The position numbers and the translations under genes are program-made. 11,427 bases of DNA from Chloroflexota bacterium (GTDB lineage: Bacteria; Chloroflexota; Dehalococcoidia; Dehalococcoidales; RBG-16-60-22): contig JACZSH010000037.1 of the NCBI GenBank assembly GCA_022574315.1, forward strand, positions 1-11,427, in the 5' to 3' direction. Below are positions 6,558 through 11,427 of this stretch, one piece after another. How positions within the stretch are numbered: position 1 is the first letter of the stretch; each line of letters begins with the position of its first letter. The notes under the pieces were generated by a model. It had not been told where the DNA came from, made no database searches, and worked only from the letters and a program-made list of their open reading frames with translations.

Positions 6558-7367
6558 TTACTCGGGGGGTATCAGCTCAATCTCGAAGAGTCGGGGCCAT
6601 AACTTCCCGGTCACGAACAACCGGTCGCCCGCTGCATCATAGGCGATGCCGTTGAGGACATCAATCGGCGCCGGGTATTCTTCAGGCCGGAGAAGCCCGG
6701 TCAGGTCTATCCAGCCGGTTACCCGCCCGGTCGCCGGGTCTATCCGGGCGATGCGGTCTGTCGGCCAGACGTTGGCGTATATCTCGCCCTTTACGTATTC
6801 CAGCTCATTGAGCTTGGTCACAGGCCCGTCAGAGTCGAAGACTTCAACCTGACCGGTTTCCGCAAATGTCTCCGGGTCCAGGAAGCGCAATGTCGCCGAA
6901 CCGTCACTTAGAATCAGGCTTTTTCCGTCATGAGTGAGGCCCCAGCCTTCGGTGGAGTAGCTGAACTCTTCGAGCCGGGCGAAACTGCGCCGGTCGTAGA
7001 CGAAACCGGTGCCGGACTGCCAGGACAACTGGATGATACGGTCGCCGAACACGGTCACGCCTTCACCGAAGAACCGGTCGGGAAGTTGATAAAGCTGTCG
7101 GACGATTCCGGATTCCAATTCTACACGGCGCAGGGTAGATTGCCCGCGGCGTCCCGTCCCTTCGTACAACCAGCCGTCGGCAAAGGCGAGTCCCTGGGTA
7201 AAGGCAGCCGGGTCATGCCGGTAAGCATTGACCGTGCGGTATCCGTAGACGAAAACCGGGCTATCCGGAGAGACAGATACTTCGGCGGCATCCGAGCAGG
7301 AGACCGGCAAGACGGCTCCCGTTACCATGAGGGACAACAGAGCGGCGGTTATTAAACGATGATTCAC
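6558..7367 (-). CDS. Secreted glutaminyl-peptide cyclotransferase (glutamine cyclotransferase family)
   Basis: A beta-propeller enzyme of the plant/bacterial glutamine cyclotransferase family (PF05096), which turns N-terminal glutamine of peptides into pyroglutamate. Diagnostic stretches: HDPAAFTQGLAF with WLYEGTGRRGQSTLRRVELE, FFGEGVTVFGDRIIQLSW, STEGWGLTHDGKSLILSDGS, KLNELEYVKGEIYANVWPTD, and LNGIAYDAAGDRLFVTGKLWP near the end. The GTG at 7367 is chosen because it gives a normal signal peptide: short basic start (VNHR), a hydrophobic run LITAALLSLMVTGAVL, and then LPVSC (residues 20-24), which resembles a lipobox but has Pro at -3, so export is clear and lipidation uncertain. The frame stays open to an ATG at 7442, which would add 25 polar residues and has no evident ribosome site. 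It follows the transketolase C-subunit gene. No metabolic link with its neighbours is apparent. Confidence 0.88.
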   Translation of the reverse strand: MNHRLITAALLSLMVTGAVLPVSCSDAAEVSVSPDSPVFVYGYRTVNAYRHDPAAFTQGLAFADGWLYEGTGRRGQSTLRRVELESGIVRQLYQLPDRFFGEGVTVFGDRIIQLSWQSGTGFVYDRRSFARLEEFSYSTEGWGLTHDGKSLILSDGSATLRFLDPETFAETGQVEVFDSDGPVTKLNELEYVKGEIYANVWPTDRIARIDPATGRVTGWIDLTGLLRPEEYPAPIDVLNGIAYDAAGDRLFVTGKLWPRLFEIELIPPE

Positions 7368-7469
7368 GATGCCGTATTTCCGGTAACCAATAGTTTCGAT
7401 TTGTCCTGTCACGCCGTTTGCCGCGGGGACGCCATCCGCCATATCTGGTAGGGGAAGCGGGCATTAAAG

Positions 7470-7486
7470 CCGCCCGAGCAAGGCGG
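7470..7486 (-). terminator. Short GC hairpin after the transketolase C-subunit gene
   Basis: Just past the TAA at 7488-7490, the minus strand forms a 5-bp CCGCC/GGCGG stem with a 7-base loop, followed by CTTTAAT. The stem is GC-rich but short and the T-run has only three bases, so at best it is a partial attenuator between the transketolase and cyclotransferase genes. Confidence 0.3.
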
Positions 7487-7487
7487 G

Positions 7488-8453
7488 TTACTTTTTCTTG
7501 ATAACTTCCCTGACCGCTCCGGCGATGTGACCGGCGGTAAGCTGGTATTCTTCTTTCAGTTCGGCGATGGTGCCGGACTGGCCGAAACGGTCCCTGACGC
7601 CGATACGGTTGACCGGCACCGGGCGATTTTCGGTGACAATCTCAGCCACGGCGCCGCCCAGGCCGCCGAGGACGGAGCTGTCTTCCACGGTCACAATCGC
7701 CCCGGTCTCCCTGGCTGCTTTGAGCACGGCCTCTTCGTCAATCGGTTTAATGGTGTGCATGTCCAGCAGGCGCGCCTTGACGCCTTCACCGGCCAGGATA
7801 TCGACCGCCTGGAGGGAATCCGGGAGCATGATGCCGGTGGCGATGATGGTAACGTCGTCGCCGTCAGCCACGGTTACCGCTTTGCCCAGCTCAAAAGGCA
7901 GGTCTTCAGTGTAGATGGTGGGGGTGGGAGGGTTGGCCAGCCGGAGGGCCACCGGGCCCTCGTATTTGGTAATCGCCCGGACCGCCTTCCTGGTCTCAAC
8001 CTGGTCGGCCGGAGAGATGAGGAGGAGGTTGGGTATGGCGCGCAGGGCGGCTATATCTTCGATTATCTGGTGGGAACCGCCCATGAAAGCCCAGAGCATG
8101 CCGGAGTTGCACATGACTATCTTGACATTCAGCCAGTCGAAAGCCACGTTCTGTCTTATCTGGTTGTAAGCCCGGCCGACGGCAAAAATGCCGTGGCAGT
8201 GGGTAAAGGCGATTTTACCGGCTCCGGCCATGCCGGCGGCGGTGGTTATCAGGTTGGCTTCGGCGATGCCGACGTCAACCAGCCGGTCCGGAAACTCTTT
8301 CTCAAAAAGTTCGCCGACGGCACCCCGGGGAAAGTCCCCGTAGAGGACGACGATATCGCTGTTTTCTTTTGCCAGCTCAACCAGGGCTTCATTATAGGCT
8401 TCATACATGGTCTTCGACTCGCCGAAGGGTTCCATGACAAAGTTTCGCTTCAT
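7488..8453 (-). CDS. Transketolase, C-terminal subunit
   Basis: A 321-residue second half of a split transketolase, covering the pyrimidine-binding and C-terminal domains. VDVGIAEANL (59-68) contains the glutamate (Glu65) that activates the thiamine pyrophosphate ring. FMGGSHQIIEDIAALRAIPN (123-142) holds the conserved substrate-site His128. VALRLA (168-173) matches the phosphate-binding arginine region, and DMHTIKPIDEEAV (231-243) is the family's C-terminal domain motif. The ATG at 8453 is preceded by GGGGGT. It lies 56 bases downstream of the N-terminal subunit gene, so the two are surely co-transcribed. The sugar-phosphate substrate is not certain: ordinary xylulose/ribose phosphate exchange is the default, but split transketolases also serve apulose and sulfosugar pathways. 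Confidence 0.92.
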   Translation of the reverse strand: MKRNFVMEPFGESKTMYEAYNEALVELAKENSDIVVLYGDFPRGAVGELFEKEFPDRLVDVGIAEANLITTAAGMAGAGKIAFTHCHGIFAVGRAYNQIRQNVAFDWLNVKIVMCNSGMLWAFMGGSHQIIEDIAALRAIPNLLLISPADQVETRKAVRAITKYEGPVALRLANPPTPTIYTEDLPFELGKAVTVADGDDVTIIATGIMLPDSLQAVDILAGEGVKARLLDMHTIKPIDEEAVLKAARETGAIVTVEDSSVLGGLGGAVAEIVTENRPVPVNRIGVRDRFGQSGTIAELKEEYQLTAGHIAGAVREVIKKK

Positions 8454-8509
8454 TATCTTACCCCCTTACTGTGTTTTTCCGTTCCGGTTGATTTTCCGCC
8501 CTGAAGCCT

Positions 8510-9334
8510 TTAGCCGAGTACCGCCATGGCTTCGGCATACATATCATCGGTGAGCTTGCAGAAGTGCAGGTTCTTATGCTCGAAGGCAGGTACTCCCTTG
8601 CACTTAACGGTATGAGCGACGATGGCATGCGGCTGGCCGGGAGTTTTATCCGCATTTTCCAGGGCGGTGAGAATCTCGGTATAATTATGGCCGTCAATTT
8701 CAACGGCGTTCCATCCGAACGTCTGCCACTTCTCGACCATCGGTATCAGGTTTATCCGGTCTTCCACCTTGCTGCCCGACTGAAACTTATTATGGTCGAT
8801 AATAGCCACCAGGTTATCCACTTTGTAGTGAGCGGCGGCCATTACTGCCTCCCAGACCTGTCCCTCGTTGCATTCACCGTCGCCGAGGATGCAGAATACG
8901 CGGTAAAGCGGTGTCGGGCGGCCGATTCTGGCGGCCATCGCCTCCCCGAGAGCAAACGACAGTCCCTGTCCGAGCGAACCTCCGGAGTACTCAATCCCGG
9001 GTACAATCCGCTCCGTGTGTGCCTGCAGGACGGCGCCGAACTTGCCGTAGGACCGGTATTCTTTCTTATCGAAATAGCCGGCCTCACCCAGTGCCGCGTA
9101 TACCGTCTCGCAGCAGTGTGCCTTGGAGACGATGAGACGGTCCCGCTCTTCCCATTTCGGATTTCCGGGGTCGTGTTTCAGGTGGTGGAACATAAGCGCG
9201 GTGATAATGTCCGCCTGTGAAAACGAGCCACCCAACCAGCCGGCCCCCCCGGCCTTTATCATTTCAATAGTATCCCGCCGCAGAGTTTTCGCTTTGGACT
9301 TCAGCGCCGCAATTAACTTTTCGTCGTAAGCCAT
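8510..9334 (-). CDS. Transketolase, N-terminal subunit (variant active-site loop)
   Basis: A 274-residue first half of a split transketolase that binds thiamine pyrophosphate and Mg. The cofactor motif runs from GDGECNEGQVWEA (151-163) to DHNKFQSG (180-187). SKAHCCETVYAAL (70-82) keeps the histidine of the usual SKGH, and VLQAHTER (102-109) keeps the next one. The loop that normally reads GHPGGSLS is AGWLGGSFS (31-39), so the usual active-site His is Trp33. The tail has VAHTVKCKGVPAFEHKNLHF (239-258). The ATG at 9334 follows GGGGGC. Together with the downstream C-subunit it should form a full heteromeric transketolase, but the His-to-Trp change makes substrate or activity uncertain. Position, length and all other motifs are normal, and the frame is intact. 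Confidence 0.9.
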   Translation of the reverse strand: MAYDEKLIAALKSKAKTLRRDTIEMIKAGGAGWLGGSFSQADIITALMFHHLKHDPGNPKWEERDRLIVSKAHCCETVYAALGEAGYFDKKEYRSYGKFGAVLQAHTERIVPGIEYSGGSLGQGLSFALGEAMAARIGRPTPLYRVFCILGDGECNEGQVWEAVMAAAHYKVDNLVAIIDHNKFQSGSKVEDRINLIPMVEKWQTFGWNAVEIDGHNYTEILTALENADKTPGQPHAIVAHTVKCKGVPAFEHKNLHFCKLTDDMYAEAMAVLG

Positions 9335-9412
9335 AACTGCCCCCTATCGTCGTTGTTGCCGATACATCTTAAGTATAATCTGTTATTTGAGTGTAATCTT
9401 CTCTACGCCAGG
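9335..9412 (-). promoter_or_regulatory. AT-rich gap with possible promoter for the transketolase pair
   Basis: The 78-base gap between the HD gene and the transketolase N-subunit gene is AT-rich on the upstream side. It contains TATACT (9372-9377 on the minus strand) about 40 bases before the ATG. No good -35 element lies at the right distance. A separate start for the transketolase genes is possible, as is read-through from the HD gene. Confidence 0.3.
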
Positions 9413-9979
9413 CTACAGCCCCAGTTTAGCCGCCACCTCGCGCATACCCGAAATAACGTCGGTTACCAGGTCGCGTAATTCCACGCCCAGCATGGCGGCC
9501 CCCTTTTCAATTAGGGAACGGTCCACGCCGGCGGCGAAAGCCCGGTCTTTCCATTTTTTCATCACCGACTTTGCTTCCAGGTCAGCCAGGCTCCTTGAAG
9601 GGCGCACCAGCGCCACCGCGGTAATAAAACCGGTCAGTTCGTCGATGGTGTACAGCGTCTTTTCCAGGCTGGTCTGCGGTTCGACGTCGGTGCAGATGCC
9701 CCAGCCGTGGGAGATGGCCGCCCGGATATATTCTTCGGGCCAGTCCCGTTCCTCCAGCAGTTGGCGTATCTTGTGGCAGTGCTCCTGCGGAAAACGCTCG
9801 TAGTCGAGGTCATGCACCAGCCCGATAATTCGCCATTTCGTCTCGTCTTCTCCCGCCTTTCGGGCCAGGTAAGCCATTACTCCTTCCACGGCATAGGCGT
9901 GTTTCTGGAGGCTTTCCGTCTGGTTAAACTCTTTGAAAATCGCCTGGGCTTCATCATAGGTCGGGATATGTTCCGGCAT
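9413..9979 (-). CDS. HD-domain phosphohydrolase-like protein
   Basis: A 188-residue protein of the HD superfamily. The metal-binding set is visible: His27 in LQKHAYAVEG, the HD doublet His56-Asp57 in LVHDLDYERFP, His67/His69 downstream, His91 in ISHGWG, and Asp113 in TIDELTGFI. This layout matches small stand-alone HD/HDIG proteins, predicted phosphohydrolases or phosphodiesterases acting on nucleotides or related compounds. The substrate is unknown. No signal peptide or membrane segment is seen. The start is firm: CAGGAGGT lies just ahead of the ATG at 9979. It is the first gene of the minus-strand cluster, 78 bases ahead of the transketolase pair, and is preceded by a tiny ORF with its own strong ribosome site. 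Confidence 0.87.
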   Translation of the reverse strand: MPEHIPTYDEAQAIFKEFNQTESLQKHAYAVEGVMAYLARKAGEDETKWRIIGLVHDLDYERFPQEHCHKIRQLLEERDWPEEYIRAAISHGWGICTDVEPQTSLEKTLYTIDELTGFITAVALVRPSRSLADLEAKSVMKKWKDRAFAAGVDRSLIEKGAAMLGVELRDLVTDVISGMREVAAKLGL

Positions 9980-10001
9980 TTGCTTACCTCCTGAGGAAAT
10001 A

Positions 10002-10049
10002 TTAACTGCCCCGGCCGCGGCCGGTGACCGGAATTACCGCTCTTGCCAT
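10002..10049 (-). CDS. Possible 15-residue leader peptide ahead of the HD gene
   Basis: The minus strand shows GGAGGT seven bases before an ATG at 10049, followed by a 15-codon frame, MARAVIPVTGRGRGS, ending in TAA at 10002-10004. That is 22 bases before the ATG of the HD gene. The ribosome site is as strong as those of the real genes around it. The second half of the frame is built on a 14-bp GC palindrome. It could be a translated leader, a remnant N-terminus or chance. No family is recognised. The frame is open further upstream, but without another start signal. Confidence 0.35.
   Translation of the reverse strand: MARAVIPVTGRGRGS
10011..10024. repeat. 14-bp perfect GC palindrome
   Basis: CCGGCCGCGGCCGG reads the same on both strands. 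It lies inside the tiny ORF, about 30 bases upstream of the HD gene start. It could be a protein-binding site or an RNA structure that affects the downstream ribosome site. Confidence 0.6.
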
Positions 10050-10091
10050 AAAATGACCTCCAAAATCGCGGGAGATAAAATAGACGTGCGT

Positions 10092-10120
10092 CAATGTATC
10101 ATAGAGGAAAGAGGTGCCAA
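10092..10120 (-). promoter_or_regulatory. Weak promoter candidate for the HD gene
   Basis: On the minus strand, TTGGCA (10115-10120), a 16-base spacer and TACATT (10093-10098) give a 5/6 and 4/6 match. A start near 10086 would place the tiny ORF in the leader of the HD transcript. Confidence 0.3.
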
Positions 10121-10167
10121 TAATCAATCGGCAGACCGGAAGGTTCGGTTTGCCTTTGGTTGGTGAT

Positions 10168-10251
10168 GTCATTGCGAGCCGAAGGTGAAGCAATCTACAT
10201 AAATAATGCAGTTGTTAGAGATTGCTTCGTCGCTAGACTCCTCGCAATGAC
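10168..10251. repeat. 84-bp interspersed palindromic element (GTCATTGCGAG ends)
   Basis: The element starts with GTCATTGCGAG (10168-10178) and ends with its exact reverse complement CTCGCAATGAC (10241-10251). A second inner pair, GAAGCAATCT (10187-10196) and AGATTGCTTC (10219-10228), is also exact, with a 22-base AT-rich centre. Dispersed repeats with these ends are familiar from genomes of anaerobic Chloroflexota and some other sediment bacteria. This identification is from recall and no second copy lies in the window. There is no transposase, and no convincing target duplication flanks it. It may be a MITE/REP-like element, and its RNA would fold strongly in either orientation. Confidence 0.75.
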
Positions 10252-10360
10252 AAATGGAATCAGCTAAAACCGAATAGTAACCACTGGTTGGCGGCGAAGA
10301 AAAGGCCAGGCCGGGCGGGTGCCATGCCTGCTTCCAGTCTTATCTCCCCCGAGGTAAGTA

Positions 10361-10369
10361 TGTTATAAT
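10361..10369 (+). promoter_or_regulatory. Extended -10 promoter for the carboxyltransferase gene
   Basis: TGT followed by a perfect TATAAT (10364-10369) forms an extended -10 element. No good -35 is seen at the proper distance, which is tolerated for extended -10 promoters. The predicted start near 10376 leaves about 70 nt of leader. Confidence 0.5.
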
Positions 10370-10446
10370 AAGCCGCACAGATAAATTTTTTCGTAAGTTA
10401 AACGCCGGTTTCAGACCAAAAATATAGCGGGAGTTGACTTTAAACG

Positions 10447-11427
10447 ATGAGTAAAGCGCCGGACAGAAATCCGTTAAAAATCACCGACGTTACTTTGCGT
10501 GACGGGCACCAGTCCAACCTGGCCACTCGGATGCGGACCGAGGACATGGTGAACATTGCCGGGGAGATGGATAAAGCCGGGTTTTATTCGATGGAGGTGT
10601 GGGGCGGGGCTACTTTCGACGTGGCCACCCGGTTTCTGAATGAAGACCCCTGGGAAAGGCCGCGTGTCCTGAAAAAACTGATGCCGGACACGCCTCTGCA
10701 AATGCTGCTCCGCGGGCAGAACCTGGTCGGCTACCGCCATTACGCGGATGAGGTGGTGACCGCCTTTGTCCGTCACTCGGCGGAGGTGGGCATTGATATT
10801 TTCCGGATATTTGACGCCCTGAATGATGAGCGCAACCTGGAAACCTCGCATAGAGTGGTTAAAGAATGCGGCAAGCATTCTCAGCTTACCATCTGTTACT
10901 CCCTCACCGAGCACAAAATGGGTGGAGAGGTATTTAACCTGGATTACTACCTGAAAAAAGCCCGTATCCTGGAGGACATGGGAGCGGACAGTATCTGCAT
11001 CAAGGATATGGCCGGGCTGATTTCTCCGGATGACGCTTATACCCTGGTCAGCGCCCTTAAAAAAGAAGTCAAGATACCGATACAGTTGCATACCCACTTC
11101 ACCAGCGGCATGGGGGCGATGTCATACCTCAAGGCGGCGGAAGCGGGCGTGGACATTGTTGATACCGCCCTGGCCCCCTTTGCCCTGCGGTCTTCAGAAC
11201 CGGCCGTGGAGCCGCTTCTGGCCACACTGCGCGGGACTCCCCGCGATCCCGGCCTGGACCTGAACCAAATGCTCAAACTGGGGGAATACTTCGAGTCGAT
11301 TGCCCCGAAATACCGGAGCTTCCTGAACCTGACCAAGATGTCGGTTATCGACACCGGTGTTCTGGTGCACCAGATACCGGGCGGCATGATATCCAACTTT
11401 GTCTCCCAGCTGCAGCAGTCAAACGCC
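10447..11427 (+). CDS. Pyruvate carboxylase subunit B / oxaloacetate decarboxylase alpha-type carboxyltransferase, partial
   Basis: 327 codons from ATG at 10447 to the window edge with no stop, so the C-terminus is missing. The carboxyltransferase barrel is clear: ITDVTLRDGHQS (12-23) with Arg18/Asp19, LLRGQNLVGYRHYADEVV (87-104), IDIFRIFDALND (116-127), IKDMAGL (185-191) with the carboxylated Lys186, and the zinc-ligand HTHFTSGMGAMSYLKAAEAG (215-234). The family moves CO2 between biotin and pyruvate/oxaloacetate, either as pyruvate carboxylase subunit B or as the alpha subunit of Na+-pumping oxaloacetate decarboxylase or a methylmalonyl-CoA system. The deciding features, a C-terminal biotin domain and neighbouring biotin carboxylase or membrane subunits, lie outside the window. 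The start is preceded by GGGAG about 13 bases away, a rather long spacing, but the N-terminus matches the family. Oxaloacetate as product or substrate ties it to the LeuA-family gene. Confidence 0.88.
   Translation, partial: MSKAPDRNPLKITDVTLRDGHQSNLATRMRTEDMVNIAGEMDKAGFYSMEVWGGATFDVATRFLNEDPWERPRVLKKLMPDTPLQMLLRGQNLVGYRHYADEVVTAFVRHSAEVGIDIFRIFDALNDERNLETSHRVVKECGKHSQLTICYSLTEHKMGGEVFNLDYYLKKARILEDMGADSICIKDMAGLISPDDAYTLVSALKKEVKIPIQLHTHFTSGMGAMSYLKAAEAGVDIVDTALAPFALRSSEPAVEPLLATLRGTPRDPGLDLNQMLKLGEYFESIAPKYRSFLNLTKMSVIDTGVLVHQIPGGMISNFVSQLQQSNA

Larger units (their letters stand above)
9980..10446. other. Long intergenic region between HD gene and carboxyltransferase gene
   Basis: These 467 bases separate divergent genes. 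They contain the tiny ORF and palindrome next to the HD gene, an 84-bp inverted-repeat element in the middle, and an extended -10 promoter near 10364. The stretch 10252-10360 shows no coding potential, no tRNA-like fold and no clear hairpin. Confidence 0.6.

Noticed and set aside
7527..8504. 325-codon open frame on the plus strand
   Set aside because: It is antisense to the transketolase C-subunit, which has clear catalytic motifs. The plus-strand product resembles nothing.
10002..10193. 63-codon minus-strand frame including the tiny ORF
   Set aside because: The upstream part reads through the palindromic element and has no ribosome site. Only the last 15 codons have a convincing start.
10168..10251. 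CRISPR repeat or tRNA-like gene
   Set aside because: There is one unit only, with no spacer periodicity and no cloverleaf or anticodon arm. The structure is a simple nested inverted repeat.
10474..11097. 207-codon open frame on the minus strand
   Set aside because: It is antisense to the carboxyltransferase gene, whose motifs are unmistakable.

Overview
The window looks like a chromosomal piece of an anaerobic, moderately GC-rich bacterium, most likely an uncultivated member of the Chloroflexota (Dehalococcoidia-like). This rests on gene content: a BioD-like P-loop protein, a DUF438/hemerythrin/PAS protein paired with a DUF1858 protein, an isopropylmalate/homocitrate-synthase-like enzyme next to AcsA, a split transketolase, and an interspersed palindromic element with GTCATTGCGAG ends. 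No rRNA, tRNA or CRISPR array was seen, and no marker gene fixes the taxonomy, so the lineage is an inference.

Layout. (1) 1-366, minus: the N-terminal part of a BioD-like/phosphotransacetylase-type P-loop protein that starts at TTG and runs off the left edge. (2) About 400-760: a divergent intergenic region with one promoter candidate on each strand. (3) 759-1579, plus: a decayed periplasmic c-type-heme sensor (TM, CxxCH domain, TM, HAMP) with an in-frame TAA and an apparent 1-base deletion in the HAMP region. (4) 1576-3101, plus: a promoter, a structured leader, the DUF438-hemerythrin-PAS gene, and an overlapping DUF1858 gene. (5) 3189-9979, minus: six genes in the transcriptional order HD-domain protein, transketolase N-subunit, transketolase C-subunit, secreted glutamine cyclotransferase, AcsA acetate-CoA ligase, and a LeuA/NifV-family acyltransferase. 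(6) 9980-10446: a long intergenic region with a tiny ORF behind a strong SD, a 14-bp GC palindrome, an 84-bp inverted-repeat element and a plus-strand extended -10 promoter. (7) 10447-11427, plus: the carboxyltransferase domain of a pyruvate carboxylase B / oxaloacetate decarboxylase alpha-type protein, open at the right edge.

How the genes may work together. AcsA makes acetyl-CoA, the right-hand gene handles the pyruvate/oxaloacetate carboxyl group, and the LeuA-family enzyme condenses acetyl-CoA with a 2-oxoacid. If that 2-oxoacid is oxaloacetate, the enzyme would be a Re-type citrate synthase and the region would feed the citrate/glutamate branch. If it is 2-oxoisovalerate or 2-oxoglutarate, the role would be leucine or homocitrate synthesis. 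The split transketolase adds pentose-phosphate rearrangement, but its N-subunit has an unusual active-site loop. The plus-strand genes at the left are sensory (heme, di-iron or PAS). Most of the window is ordinary metabolism. The points worth a second look are the decayed heme sensor, the odd transketolase, the tiny ORF/palindrome leader, the palindromic element, and the overlapping hairpins in the DUF438 leader.
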